Of a stretch of DNA of 64,000 nucleotides, positions 10,226 to 25,894 are shown in pieces; the first letter of the stretch is position 1, and the number at the start of each line of letters is the position of its first letter. The stretch covers positions 19,936,001 to 20,000,000 of the forward strand of contig JARKIP010000053.1 of the NCBI GenBank assembly GCA_029990175.1, written 5' to 3'. The translations under genes were made by a program, and so were the position numbers. This stretch comes from Petunia secreta. Taxonomy: Eukaryota; Streptophyta; Magnoliopsida; Solanales; Solanaceae. The notes below the pieces were generated by a model. It ran no database searches. It was not told where the DNA came from and saw only the letters and a list, made by a program, of their open reading frames with translations.

Positions 10226-11327
10226 TGAAACAACCTTATTTAATTATTTCAGGATTTAGGAATTCTATTGGCGTGCCGAAAGTTTTAAAAATATAGTAAG
10301 GTCCGTTTATAAAATTTGAGTTGAATCGGACCTTGTTTGGTGGATTTTCCAAAGAGGTTTTCGTTTCGGATGTCTCTAATGCATAAGAGAGATTTTCGAG
10401 CTCGATATGAGTGAATGAGCTCTTATTCGAATTTAAAAAGTTTTGTTAAGTTCGTATTATCATTTGTGACCTGTGTAAACTTTCAGAAGTAAATTCCGAT
10501 GTCATTCGGATAATTTTGCTAAAATTCTAAAAGTCAAGAATTCAACCTCTTTCCGTGGGAGCCGTATCTTCAGTTCTGGAGATCCAATTCGACTTTATTC
10601 TTTGCGAGAATGTCAACCAGGTGTTGTATGAGTAATACTTGGGGTCGTTCCAAACCTTGTAGGGCCCCGTTTGGACCCGAATTGCTGACTAGCTATTACT
10701 GATGCAAAATCTGCATTTTCTGAGTTCTGTAGCAGCACTTCAGAGATAGTATAAAAGCCTCTTCTTGGCTGTTTTGATTTCTAAATAAAACCACTCATTT
10801 CCAAGTCAGTTTAGAGAGAAATTTTGATACAAATTCATCCAAAATCATCAGGTATCGATCCTAAATTAATCTTCTTCGTCAATTCATGATTCTTGAGATA
10901 GAATCTTTTGTAATTGAATATGTAAATTGGGTTAGAACCCTAATATTTATGGAATTGAGGAATTTGATTAAATTGAATTCGAATATGAAAATCAATGATA
11001 ACATTGGACTCGTGGAATTATGAGGAGTCCGAAAATGTATACTTTATGAATTTTCGGCTAGGTTCGGCCTAGGAATATTTTTTCATTGTCTAAAGGTTAA
11101 ATAATATTTCTTTGAGCGCTTATAAGTGCGAATATGTTTCTTTGGGTCGGAAAGAAATTATTCTAAGGAACGTCATACATGAATGGAAGTTGTTCACTAG
11201 TTATTCTTACCCAGGACTTGAGGTAAGTGACTATCCCTTCCTTTAACGGCCTATGGCCTAATGGATATTATATTCACACATTCATTATGTGAGTAACTGC
11301 CGACAGGGAGTACTTACTACGCCAATG
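10226..11327 (+). repeat. Unit 2 LTR fragment
   Basis: Opens TGAAACAACC. It carries the AAGGTCCG..CGGACCTT inverted repeat near 10296, the LTR TATA box near 10751 and the donor GAG|GT at 11223. Unlike unit 1 it is not preceded by a polypurine tract or pol remnant: the previous unit's flank runs straight into it. Confidence 0.75.
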
Positions 11328-11596
11328 AGAGAGTAAATTTGGGTCATTTCAGATGCACTAAAAGTAATGTGCTTCATCAATCACTTACTAAATGAATGTG
11401 TCAAGTTGGTAGTTATAATTGAGATAACATAAATCTTACGTCATTAATGAACCTACCATATTCTTTTGGTAAGAAAACTTGATCAGTGTAATCTTGTGAC
11501 ACCACTTAGAATTTTTGAACAACTATATAAAGAAGGAACGATAAGAGCAAAAACCAAGTTATATAAAAGAAAACCCATATTACTTTCAATTTCAGC

Positions 11597-11839
11597 ATGA
11601 ATAAGTTTTACTTGTTTGTATTTGTTGCTACCCTTCTCCTTCTCAATACATCAGTTGCAATTGTAGCTATCCGCCCTGAAAGTCTTTCAATCAAATCATT
11701 AAAAATCAAAGAAATTTCTAAATCTTTGGCAGAGCTTAAAATGTCAAAAGACTTCCAATCATCCCTGAGAGAAACACCTACGGGACCAAACCCATTACAC
11801 CATAATACTCCTCCAACTATTCCTGAGATATACCTCTAA
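11597..11839 (+). CDS. CLE-family secreted peptide precursor, copy 2
   Basis: Same architecture and length as copy 1, with the CLE motif at residues 58-69. It differs by Leu15 and by Ser35 to Leu in the variable region, which should not affect the mature peptide. The promoter-proximal TATA box is intact, and the candidate leader intron is 11223-11595. Its downstream flank is of the left-edge sequence type (TGTTGTTGTAGTAAAG near 13448), shared with copies 1 and 3. Confidence 0.9.
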   Translation: MNKFYLFVFVATLLLLNTSVAIVAIRPESLSIKSLKIKEISKSLAELKMSKDFQSSLRETPTGPNPLHHNTPPTIPEIYL

Positions 11840-13783
11840 TGGGTTCAACTATTGATATAAATGTGGCCCTCCAAGCTTTAGCTTTCATAGCCTTAAGAAG
11901 GAATACCTTATTAGATGTAATAAATCAATAAGGATTTACATTTGATAAAATACTAGATGCTTCTTTGCATGTCATTGATGCAATAAATCAATAAAATTTT
12001 ATATTTTATTAATATTTTAGCTTCTTCTTTGATTTCGTATTTGTGATATATTCTAAGTTGCTAGTGCCGGTAAGCTTGTGCTGGCAGCAACAAAATGCAA
12101 AATTATAGTTTTTTTTTTTTTGTTTATTATTTTCCTTTGCTCATCAACCTGAGCTCCCTACTTAAATGATTATTAAATTATTAAAAAATGGGTAACAGAG
12201 TCATTACTTTTCGTGAAAGAAAATATATTTAGTTGTTTAACTTAAAATGTCAATGTTCTTTCTTTTGTATTACTAAAGTCATTTATATGTTAAATTAATT
12301 CTCAAAAATCCATTTACATTCTCGTATTTTAACTTGCAACATTGTAAGTTTTAGAAAAAGTTTCTAAAATTCACATTCAACTATTCTTTGCTTTTTGAAG
12401 TTGTGAAGATTTTTCTAGTACTTCAAAAAATCTTGCTAGATTCCAATTGATATCCTTGCAAGTGGCTACTTGCTTGGTAAGTTGTTATACGACTGGAAAT
12501 GTTGTCAACTTACAGCCCTAATAATGATTATTTGGTTGGAATATTGGGAAAAAATTGTCTATTTTTCTATTAACCCCTAAAAGTGGCTATTTGGCTGAAA
12601 TTCTTTCCGTAAACTGACAATTTTTCAAATAATAACCCTAAAAGTGACTATGCAAAAATTGGCTTATTTAAATGGACAGATCAAAATAACCACCCTTGAC
12701 AATCCCACGCTCCTGGCTTTCGCGTCTATATAATAGTACTAATTACAAAAATTATTTAGATTTTCTCTTAACTAACAATGAAACATTTTCAATATGTAAA
12801 ACAAAAGTAGTTAGATTTGTCAAAGAACTATGCGTAATTGTCTAGATATTTTCCTGAACTTTGTGAAATGATCTATATTTATTTCTTCTGCTCATCATCC
12901 CTCATCCCTCTATATAGCTTCAAGAACATAACATTGCTGGGGAAGAATTAGCAGTTAACCGTATTTTTAGAGTTTAGTGCTTGTCCAGTAATTTAAATTG
13001 AATAAAAAAATAATATATAGGCAAACTTGAATTGTTACCCATTTTTGTTTAAAACTTTATAGTCATAGAACTGAGTAAATCTTTCATATTTTGGTTTACC
13101 TATGATATGTGGCATTTAAAATGAACTGAAAATGATTAGTACAATTTTAAAAAATTATAAAAAAAAAGCTTCTTTAACCGAAAAAGGCATATTTGGGTTG
13201 ATTTAATATCGGCAGATATGTGGATGGGAGAATATTTTAAGAAGAATAAGTTTAAATCATATCGTACAATATATAGTTATTTTTTACGCTTTGCCGTTAT
13301 TTTAACTTACCAAAATGGAGTAGTAACACCAGTCACCAAAAAAAATTGACCAAGTGTGTTTGGAATGACTAAAAGCATTTTTCGTATAAAAAAAAGTTTT
13401 GGTGTTTAATATATCACGAGATCTCACTTGTGGGATAGCACTAGATGTGTTGTTGTAGTAAAGTGCGAGTGAATAATGTATTCCAAACAGAAATAGATTA
13501 ATATGTATATATATACACACACAAATTAGTGAGTGTTTTGATGAAATTTTTTAGTATTAAAGATTAATAGTATTGTTTTAAGCGTTTGTTGATAAATAAC
13601 ATGAAATTGAAAATTAGGATGTTCTAATTAAGGAAAATTACTTCCACCGCGGGACAATTTTTCTTTTTTTTTTTGTTGAAAAATATATTTAATAAAAAAT
13701 GCGTTTCGATGTAGGAAAATGACTTCTTTATGAGAAAAGTTTTGTTGACAAATAACTTCCGCCATACCAAACATATTCATATT
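11840..13783. other. Unit 2 noncoding flank
   Basis: Holds the poly(A) signals near 11919 and 11984 and then the same noncoding sequence as unit 1, with a shorter TA/CA run (about 13504-13521). No gene seen. Confidence 0.6.
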
Positions 13784-14885
13784 TGAAACAACCTTATTTA
13801 ATTATTTCGGGATTTAGGAATTCTATTGGCGTGCCGAAAGTTTTAAAAATATAGTAAGGTCCGTTTATAAAATTTGAGTTGAATCGGACCTTGTTTGGTG
13901 GATTTTCCAAAGAGGTTTTCGTTTCGGATGTCTCTAATGCATAAGAGAGATTTTCGAGCTCGATATGAGTGAATGAGCTCTGATTCGAATTTAAAAAGTT
14001 TTGTTAAGTTCGTATTATCATTTGTGACCTGTGTAAACTTTCAGAAGTAAATTCCGATGTCATTCGGATAATTTTGCTAAAATTCTAAAAGTCAAGAATT
14101 CAACCTCTTTCCGTGGGAGCCGTATCTTCAGTTCTGGAGATCCAATTCGACTTTATTCTTTGCGAGAATGTCAACCAGGTGTTGTATGAGTAATACTTGG
14201 GGTCGTTCCAAACCTTGTAGGGCCCCGTTTGGACCCGAATTGCTGACTAGCTATTACTGATGCAAAATCTGCATTTTCTGAGTTCTGTAGCAGCACTTCA
14301 GAGACAGTATAAAAGCCTATTCTTGGCTGTTTTGATTTCTAAATAAAACCACTCATTTCCAAGTCAGTTTAGAGAGAAATTTTGATACAAATTCATCCAA
14401 AATCATCAGGTATCGATCCTAAATTAATCTTCTTCGTCAATTCATGATTCTTGAGATAGAATCTTTTGTAATTGAATATGTAAATTGGGTTAGAACCCTA
14501 ATATTTATGGAATTGAGGAATTTGATTAAATTGAATTCGAATATGAAAATCAATGATAACATTGGACTCGTGGAATTATGAGGAGTCCGAAAATGTATAC
14601 TTTATGAATTTTCGGCTAGGTTCGGCCTAGGAATATTTTTTCATTGTCTAAAGGTTAAATAATATTTCTTTGAGCGCTTATAAGTGCGAATATGTTTCTT
14701 TGGGTCGGAAAGAAATTATTCTAAGGAACGTCATACATGAATGGAAGTTGTTCACTAGTTATTCTTACCCAGGACTTGAGGTAAGTGACTATCCCTTCCT
14801 TTAACTGTCTATGGCCTAATGGATATTATATTCACACATTCATTATGTGAGTAACTGCCGACAGGGAGTACTTACTACGCCAATG
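13784..14885 (+). repeat. Unit 3 LTR fragment
   Basis: TGAAACAACC start as in unit 2, with which it is nearly identical. TATA box near 14308 and donor GT at 14781. A local change (AACTGTCTATGG for AACGGCCTATGG) at about 14804 breaks the small GGCC palindrome kept in the other units. Confidence 0.75.
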
Positions 14886-15154
14886 AGAGAGTAAATTTGG
14901 GTCATTTCAGATGCACTAAAAGTAATGTGCTTCATCAATCACTTACTAAATGAATGTGTCAAGTTGGTAGTTATAATTGAGATAACATAAATCTTACGTC
15001 ATTAATGAACCTACCATATTCTTTTGGTAAGAAAACTTGATCAGTGTAATCTTGTGACACCACTTAGAATTTTTGAACAACTATATAAAGAAGGAACGAT
15101 AAGAGCAAAAACCAAGTTATATAAAAGAAAACCCATATTACTTTCAATTTCAGC

Positions 15155-15397
15155 ATGAATAAGTTTTACTTGTTTGTATTTGTTGCTACCCTTCTCCTTC
15201 TCAATACATCAGTTGCAATTGTAGCTATCCGCCCTGAAAGTCTTTCAATCAAATCATCAAAAATCAAAGAAATTTCTAAATCTTTGGCAGAGCTTAAAAT
15301 GTCAAAAGACTTCCAATCATCCCTGAGAGAAACACCTACGGGACCAAACCCATTACACCATAATACTCCTCCAACTATTCCTGAGATATACCTCTAA
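15155..15397 (+). CDS. CLE-family secreted peptide precursor, copy 3
   Basis: Carries Leu6, Leu15 and Ser35 and matches the most common sequence in the variable region, so it is close to the array consensus apart from Leu6 in the signal peptide (Phe in copies 5-11). Candidate leader intron 14781-15153. The last copy whose left and right flanks both belong to the left-edge sequence type. Confidence 0.9.
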   Translation: MNKFYLFVFVATLLLLNTSVAIVAIRPESLSIKSSKIKEISKSLAELKMSKDFQSSLRETPTGPNPLHHNTPPTIPEIYL

Positions 15398-17331
15398 TGG
15401 GTTCAACTATTGATATAAATGTGGCCCTCCAAGCTTTAGCTTTCATAGCCTTAAGAAGGAATACCTTATTAGATGTAATAAATCAATAAGGATTTACATT
15501 TGATAAAATACTAGATGCTTCTTTGCATGTCATTGATGCAATAAATCAATAAAATTTTATATTTTATTAATATTTTAACTTCTTCTTTGATTTCATATTT
15601 GTGATATATTCTAATTTGCTAGTGCCGGTAAGCTTGTGATGGCAGCAACAAAATGCAAAATTATAGTTTTTTTTTGTTTATTATATTCCTTTGCTCATCA
15701 ACCTGAGCTCCCTACTTAAATGATTATTAAATTATTAAAAACTGGGCAACACAGTCATTACTTTTCGTGAAAGAAAATATATTTAGTTGTTTAACTTAAA
15801 ATGTCAATGTTCTTTCTTTTGTATTACTAAAGTCATTTATATGTTAAATTAATTCTCAAAAATCCATTTACATTCTCGTATTTTAACTTGCAACATTGTA
15901 AGTTTTAGAAAAAATTTCTAAAATTCACATTCAACTATTCTTTGCTTTTTGAAGTTGTGAAGATTTTTCTAGTACTTCAAAAAATCTTGCTAGATTCCAA
16001 TTGATATCCTTGCAAGTGGCTACTTGCTTGGTAAGTTGTCATACGACTGGAAATGTTGTCAACTTACAGCCCTAATAATGATTATTTGGTTGGTATATTG
16101 GGAAAAAATTGTCTATTTTTCTATTAACCCCTAACAGTGGCTATTTGGCTGAAATTCTTTCCGTAAACTGACAATTCTTCAAATAATAACCCTAAAAGTG
16201 ACTATGCAAAAATTGGCTTATTTAAATGGACAGATCAAAATAACCACCCTTGACAATCCCACGCTCCTGGCTTTCGCGTCTATATAATAGTACTAATTAC
16301 AAAAATTATTTAGATTTTCTCTTAACTAACAATGAAACATTTTCAATATGTAAAACAAAAGTAGTTAGATTTGTCAAAGAACTATGCGTAATTGTCTAGA
16401 TATTTTCCTGAACTTTGTGAAATGATCTATATTTATTTCTTCTGCTCATCATCCCTCATCCCTCTATATAGCTTCAAGAACATAACATTGCTGGGGAAGA
16501 ATTAGCAGTTAACCGTATTTTTAGAGTTTAGCGCTTGTCCAGTAATTTAAATTGAATAAAAAAATAATATATAGGCAAACTTGAATTGTTACCCATTTTT
16601 GTTTAAAACTTTATAGTCATAGAACTGAGTAAATCTTTCATATTTTGGTTTACCTATGATATGTGGCATTTAAAATGAACTGAAAATGGTTAGTACAATT
16701 TTAAAAAATAATAAAAAAAGCTTCTTTAACCGAAAAAGGCATATTTGGGTTGATTTAATAGCGGCAGATATGTGGATGGGAGACTACTTTAAGAAGAATA
16801 AGTTTAAATCATATCGTACAATATATAGTTATTTTTTACGCTTTGCCGTTATTTTAACTTACAAAAATGGAGTAGTAACACCAGACACCAAAAAAATTTG
16901 ACCAAGTGTGTTTGGAATGACTAAAAGCATTTTTCGTATAAAAAAAAATTTTGGTGTTTAATATATCACGAGATCTCACTTGTGGGATAGCACTAGATGT
17001 GTTGTTGTAGTATAGTGCGAGTGAATAATGTATTCCAAACAGAAATAGATTAATATGTATATATATAAACACACAAATTAGTGAGTGTGTTGATAAAATT
17101 TTTTAGTATTAAAGATTAATAGTAGTGTTTTAAGCGTTTGTTGATAAATAACATGAAATTGAAAATTAAGATGTTCCAATTAAGGAAAATTACTTCCACC
17201 GCGGAACAATTTTTTTTTTTTTTGTTGAAAAATATATTTAATAAAAAATGAGTTTCGATGTAGGAAAATGACTTCTTTATGAGAAAGTTTTGTTGACAAA
17301 TAACTTCCGTCATACCAAACATATTCATATT
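15398..17331. other. Unit 3 noncoding flank
   Basis: Poly(A) signals near 15477 and 15542. Short + and - open stretches around 16686-17072 and 17116-17328 are parts of the repeated noncoding sequence without domains. No gene seen. Confidence 0.6.
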
Positions 17332-18420
17332 TGAAACGACCTTATTTAATTATTTCGGGAATTAGAAATTCTATTGGTGTGCCGAAAGTTTTAAAAATAT
17401 AGTAATGTCCGTTTGTAAAATTTCAGTTGATTCAGACCTTGTTTGGTGGATTTTCCAAAGAGGTTTCTGTTTCGGATGTCACTAATGTATAACAGAGATT
17501 TTCGAGCTGGATATGAGTGAATGAGCTCTGATTCGAAATTAAAAAGTTTTGTTAAGTTTGTATTATCATTTGTGACCTGTGTAAACTTTCAGAAGTAAAT
17601 TCCGATGTCATTCGGATAATTTTGCTAAAATTCTAAAAGTCAAGAATTCAACCTCTTTCCGTGGGAGCCGTCTCTTCAGTTCTGGAGATCCAATTCGACT
17701 TTATTCTTTGCGAGCATGTCAAACAGGTGTTGTATGACTTGCGTATAAAACTTGGGGTCGTTCCAAACCTTGTAGGGCCCCCTTTGGACCCGAATTGCCG
17801 ACTAGCTATTACTGATGCAAAATCTGCATTTTCATAGTTCTGTAGCAGCACTTCCGAGACAGTATAAAAGCCTCTTCTTGGCTGTTTTGATTTCTAAATA
17901 AAACCACTCATTTCCAAGTCAGTTTAGAGAGAAATTTTGATACAAATTCATCCAAAATCATATGGTATCGATCCTAAGCTAATCTTCTTCGTCAATTCAT
18001 GATTCTTGAGATAGAATCTTTTGTAATTGAATATGTAAATTGGGTTAGAACCCTAATATTTATGGAATTGAAGAATTTGATTAAATTGAATCCGAATATG
18101 AAAATCAATGATAACATTGCACTCGTGGAATTATGCGGAGTCTCATAATGTGTACTTTATGAATTTTCGGCTAGGTTCTTGTCTAAAGGTTAAATAATAT
18201 TTCTTTGAGTGCTTATAAGTGCGAATATGTTTCTTTGGGTCGGAAAGAAATTATTCTAAGGGACGTCGGACATGAATGAAAGTTGTTCACTTGTTATTCT
18301 TACCCAGGACTTGAGGTAAGTGATTATCCCTTCCTTTAACGGCCTATGGCCTAATGGATATTATATTCACACATTCATTATGTGAGTAACTGCCGCCATG
18401 GAGTACTTACAACGCCAATG
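17332..18420 (+). repeat. Unit 4 LTR fragment
   Basis: First copy with the TGAAACGACC start used by units 4-11. It has private changes: loss of about 20 bp after GGCTAGGTTC near 18177, and decay of the 8-bp inverted repeat (AATGTCCG..CAGACCTT near 17404-17440). Donor GT at 18316. Confidence 0.75.
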
Positions 18421-18690
18421 AGAGGGTAAATTTGGGTAATTTCAGATGCACTAAAAGTAATGTGCTTCATCAATCACTTACTAAATGAATGTGTCAAGTT
18501 GGTAGTTATACTTGAGATAACATAAATCTTACGTCATTAATGAACCTACCATAATTTTTTTGGTAAGAAAACTTTATCAGTGTAATCTTGTGACACCACA
18601 TAGAATTTTTGAATAACTATATAAAGAAGGAACGATAAGAGCAAAAACCAAGTTATATAAAAGAAAACCCATATTACTTTCAATTTCAGC

Positions 18691-18933
18691 ATGAATAAGT
18701 TTTACTTGTTTGTATTTGTTGCTACCCTTCTCGTTCTCAATACATCAGTTGCAATTGTAGCTATCCGCCCTGAAAGTCTTTCAATCAAATCATCAAAAAT
18801 CAATAAAATTTCAAAATCTTTGGCAGAGCTTAAAATGTCAAAAGACTTCCAATCATCCCTGAGAGAAACACCTACGGGACCAAACCCATTACACCATAAT
18901 ACTCCTCCAACTATTCCTGAGATATACCTCTAA
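18691..18933 (+). CDS. CLE-family secreted peptide precursor, copy 4
   Basis: Carries Val15 as copy 1 does, and two private substitutions side by side, Lys38 to Asn and Glu39 to Lys, in the variable region; the CLE motif and tail are unchanged. Candidate leader intron 18316-18689. It sits at the switch between the two sequence types of the array: left-edge features upstream, central features downstream. Confidence 0.9.
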   Translation: MNKFYLFVFVATLLVLNTSVAIVAIRPESLSIKSSKINKISKSLAELKMSKDFQSSLRETPTGPNPLHHNTPPTIPEIYL

Positions 18934-20953
<2,020 letters not shown>

Positions 20954-22069
20954 TGAAACGACCTTATATAATTATTTTGTTAGTTAGGAATTCTATTGGC
21001 GTGCCGAAAGTCTAAAAAATATAGTTAGGTCCGTTTATAAAATTTGAGTTGATTCGGACCTAATTTGGTGGATTTTTCCAAAGAGGTTTCCGTTTCGGAT
21101 GTCTCTAATGCTTAATAGAGATTTTCGAAATCGATATGAGTGAATGAGCTCTTCTGATTCGAAATTAAAAAGTTTTGTTAAGTTTGTATTATCATTTGTG
21201 ACATGTGTAAACTTTCAGAAGTAAATTCCGAGGTCATTCGGATAATTTTGCTAAAATTCTAAAAGTCAAGAATTCAACCTCTTTCCGTAGAAGCCGTATC
21301 TTCAGTTCTGGAGATCCAATTCGACTTTATTCTTTGCGAGCATGTCAAACAGGTGTTGTTTGACCTGCGTATAAAACTTGGGGTCGTTCCAAACCTTGTA
21401 GGGCTCCGTTTGGACCCGAATTGCTGACTAGCTATTACTGATGCAAAATCTGCATTTTCTGAGTTCTGTAGCAGAACTTCAGAGACAGTATAAAAGCCTC
21501 TTCTTGGCTGTTTTGATTTCTAAATAAAACCACTCATTTTAAAGTCAGTTTAGAGAGAAATTTTGATACAAATTCATCCAAAATTATCAGGTATCGATCC
21601 TAAGCTAATCTTCTTCGTCAATTAATGATTCTTGAGATAGAATCTTTTGTAATTGAATATGTAAATTGGGTTGGAACCCTAATATTTATGGAATTGAGGA
21701 ATTTGATTAAATTGAATTCGAATATGAAAATCAATGCTAACATTGGACTCGTGGAATCATGAGGAGTCCGAAAATGTATACTTTATGAATTTTCGGCTAG
21801 GTTCGGCCTAGGAGTATTTTTTTTCATTGTCTAAAGGTTAAATAATATTTCTTTGAGCGCTTATAAGTGCGAATATGTTTCTTTGGGTCGGAAAGAAATT
21901 ATTCTAAGGGACGGCGGACATGAATGGAAGTTGTTCACTAGTTATTCTTACCCAGGACTTGAGGTAAGTGATTATCCCTTCCTTTAACGGCCTATGGCCT
22001 AATGGATATTATATTCACACATTCATTATGTGAGTAGCTGCCGACATGGAGTACTTACTACGCCAATGA
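20954..22069 (+). repeat. Unit 5 LTR fragment
   Basis: TGAAACGACC start, with a private TTATATAATTATTTTGTTAG variant near 20966. TATA box near 21488 and donor GT at 21964. Confidence 0.75.
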
Positions 22070-22338
22070 GAGGGTAAATTTGGGTCATTTCAGATGCACT
22101 AAAAGTAATGTGCTTCATCAATCACTTACTAAATGAATGTGTCAAGTTGGTGGTTATAATTGAGATAACATAAATCTTACGTCATTAATGAACCTACCAT
22201 AATTTTTTTGGTAAGATAACTTGATCAGTGTAATCTTGTAACACCATTTAGAATTTTTGAACAACTATATAAAGAAGGAACGATAAGAGCAAAAATCAAG
22301 TTATATAAAAGAAAACCCATATTACTTTTAATTTCAGC

Positions 22339-22581
22339 ATGAATAAGTTTTACTTTTTTGTATTTGTTGCTACCCTTCTCCTTCTGAATACATCAGTTGC
22401 AATTGTAGCTATCCGCCCTGAAAGTCTTTCAATCAAATCATCAAAAATCAAAGAAATTTCTAAATCTTTGGCAGAGCTTAAAATGTCAAAAGACTTCCAA
22501 TCATCCCTGAGAGAAACACCTACGGGACCAAACCCATTACACCATAATACTCCTCCAACTATTCCTGAGATATACCTCTAA
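22339..22581 (+). CDS. CLE-family secreted peptide precursor, copy 5
   Basis: First copy with Phe6 (TTT for TTG) and the codon CTG for Leu16, both shared by all copies to its right, which marks copies 5-11 as one lineage. Protein identical to copies 6, 7, 8 and 10. Candidate leader intron 21964-22337. Near the proximal promoter it reads TTGTAACACCATTTAG where most copies have TTGTGACACCACTTAG. Confidence 0.9.
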   Translation: MNKFYFFVFVATLLLLNTSVAIVAIRPESLSIKSSKIKEISKSLAELKMSKDFQSSLRETPTGPNPLHHNTPPTIPEIYL

Positions 22582-24515
22582 TGGGTTCAACTAATGATAT
22601 AAATGTGGCCCTCCAAGCTTTAGCTTTCATAGCCTTAAGAAGGAATACCTTATTAGAGGTAATAAATCAATAAGGATTTACATTTGATAAAATACTAGAT
22701 GCTTCTTTGCATGTCATTGATGCAAAAAATCAATAAAATTTTATATTTTATTAATATTTTAGCTTCTTCTTTGATTTCATTTTTGTGATATATTCTAGTT
22801 TGCTAGTGCCGGTAAGCTTGTGCCGGCAGCAACAAAATGCAAAATTATAGTTTTATTTTTGTTTATTATTTTCCTTTGCTCATCAACCTGAGCTCCCTAC
22901 TTAAATGATTATTAAATTATTAAAAAATGGGTAACAGAGTCATTACTTTTCGTGAAAGAAAATATATTTAGTTGTTTAACTTAAAATGTCAATGTTCTTT
23001 CTTTTGTATTACTAAAGTCATTTATATGTTAAATTAATTCTCAAAAATCCATTTACATTCTCGTATTTTAACTTGCAACATTGTAAGTTTTAGAAAAAGT
23101 TTCTAAAATTCACATTCAACTATTCTTTGCTTTTTGAAGATGTGAAGATTTTTCTAGTACTTCAAAAAATCTTGCTAGATTCCAATTGATATCATTGCAA
23201 GTGGCTACTTGCTTGGTAAGTTGTTATACGACTGGAAATGTTGTCAACTTACAGCCCTAATAATGATTATTTGGTTGGTATTTGGGAAAAAATTATCTAT
23301 TTTTCTATTAACCCCTAAAAGTGGCTATTTGGCTGAAATTCTTTCCGTAAACTGACAATTTTTCAAATAATAACCCTAAAACTGACTATGCGAAAATTGG
23401 CTTATTTAAATGGACATATCAAAATAATCACCCTTGACAATCCCACGCTCCTGGCTTTCGCGTCTATATAATAGTACAAATTACAATAACTAATCAGATT
23501 TTCTCTTAACTAACAGTGAAACATTTTCGGCATGTAAAACAAAAGTAGTTAGATTTGTCAAAGAACTATGCGTAATTGTCTACATATTTTCAGAACTTTG
23601 TGAAATGATTTATATTTATTTCTTCCGCTCATCATCCCTCATCCCTCTATATAGCTTCAAGAACATAACACTGCAGGGGAAGAATTAGCAGTTAACCGTA
23701 TTTTTAGAGTTTAGCGCTTGTCCAGCAATTAAAATTGAATAAAAAAATAATACATAGGCAAACTTGAATTGTTACCCATTTTTATTTAAAACTTTATAGT
23801 CATAGTACTGAGTAAATCTGTCATATTTTTGTTTACCTATGATATGTAGCATTTAAAATGAACTGAAAATGGTTAGTAAAATTTAAAAAAATTATAAATA
23901 AATCTTCTTTAACAGAAAAAGGCATATTTGGGTTGATTTAATACCGGCAAATATGTGGATGGGGAAATATTTTAAGAAGAATAAGTTTAAATCATATCAT
24001 ACAATATATGGTTATTTTTTACTCTTTGCCGACATTTTAACTTACCAAAATGGAGTAGTAACACCAGACACCAAAAAAATTTGACCAAGTGTGTTTGGAA
24101 TGACTAAAAGCATTTTTTGTATAAAAAAAAGTTTTGGTGTTTAATATATCACAAGATCTCACTTGTGGGATAGCATTAGATGTTGTAAAGTGCGAGTGAA
24201 TAATGTATTCCAAATAGAAATATATTAATATGTATATATATATACACACACAAATTAGTGAGTGTTTTGATGAAATTTTTTAGTGTTAAAGATTAATAGT
24301 AATGTTTTAAGCGTTTGTTGATAAATAACATGAAATTGAAAATTAAGATGTTCTAATTAAGGAAAATTGCTTCCACCGCGGAACACTTTTTCTTTTTTTT
24401 TTTTTTCGTTGAAAAATATATTTAATAAAAATGAGTTTCGATGTAGGAAAATGACTTCTTTATGAGAAAAGTTTTGTTGACAAATAACTTCCGTCATACC
24501 AAACATATTCATATT
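22582..24515. other. Unit 5 noncoding flank
   Basis: The second poly(A) signal is changed to AAAAAA near 22725, as in units 7 and 8; the later AATAAA near 22732 remains. Short TA/CA run at about 24233-24250. No gene seen. Confidence 0.6.
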
Positions 24516-25625
24516 TGAAACGACCTTATTTAATTATTTCGGGAGTTAGGAATTCTATTGGCGTGCCGAAAGTCTTAAAAATATAGTAAGGTCCGTTTAT
24601 AAAATTTGAGTTGATTCGGACCTTATTTGGTGGATTTTTCCAAAGAGGTTTCCGTTTCGGATGTCTCTAATGCTTAATAGAGATTTTCGAGATCGATATG
24701 AGTGAATGAGCTCTGATTCGAAATTAAAAAGTTTTGTTAAGTTTGTATTATCATTTGTGACCTGTGTAAACTTTCAGAAGTAAATTCCGAGGTCATTCGG
24801 ATAATTTTGCTAAAGTTCTAAAAGTCAAGAATTCAACCTCTTTCCGTAGAAGCCGTATCTTCAGTTCTAGAGATCCAATTCGACTTTATTCTTTGCGAGC
24901 ATGTCAAACAGGTGTTGTATGACTTGCGTATAAAACTTGGGGTCATTCCAAACCTTGTAGGGCCCCGTTTGGACCCGAATTGCTGACTAGCTATTATTGA
25001 TGCAAAATCTGCATTTTCTGAGTTCTGTAGCAGAACTTCAGAGACAGTATAAAAGCCTCTTCTTGGCTGTTTTGATTTCTAAATAAAACCACTCATTTCC
25101 AAGTCAGTTTAGAGAGAAATTTTGATACAAATTCATCCAAAATCATCAGGTATCGATCCTAAGCTAATCTTCTTCGTCAATTAATGATTCTTGAGATAGA
25201 ATCTTTTTTAATTGAATATGTAAATTGGGTTAGAACCCTAATATTTATGGAATTGAGGAATTTGATTAAATTGAATTCGAATATGAAAATCAATGCTAAC
25301 ATTGGACTCGTGGAATTATGAGGAGTCCGAAAATGTATACTTTATGAATTTTCGGCTAGGTTCGGCCTAGGAGTATTTTTTCATTGTCTAAAGGTTAAAT
25401 AATATTTCTTTGAGCGCTTATAAGTGCGAATATGTTTCTTTGGGTCGGAAAGAAATTATTCTAAGGGACGTCGGACATGAATGGAAGTTGTTCACTAGTT
25501 ATTCTTACCCAGGACTTGAGGTAAGTGATTATCCCTTCCTTTAACGGCCTATGGCCTAATGGATACTATATTCACACATTCATTATGTGAGTAGCTGCCG
25601 ACATGGAGTACTTACTACGCCAATG
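24516..25625 (+). repeat. Unit 6 LTR fragment
   Basis: Clean example of the inverted repeat AAGGTCCG (24588-24595) / CGGACCTT (24617-24624). TATA box near 25048 and donor GT at 25521. Confidence 0.75.
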
Positions 25626-25894
25626 AGAGAGTAAATTTGGGTCATTTCAGATGCACTAAAAGTAATGTGCTTCATCAATCACTTACTAAATGAATGTGTC
25701 AAGTTGGTGGTTATAATTGAGATAACATAAATCTTACGTCATTAATGAACCTACCATAATTTTTTTGGTAAGAAAACTTGATCAGTGTAATCTTGTGACA
25801 CCACTTAGAATTTTTGAACAACTATATAAAGAAGGAACGAAAGAGCAAAAATCAAGTTATATAAAAGAAAACCCATATTACTTTTAATTTCAGC

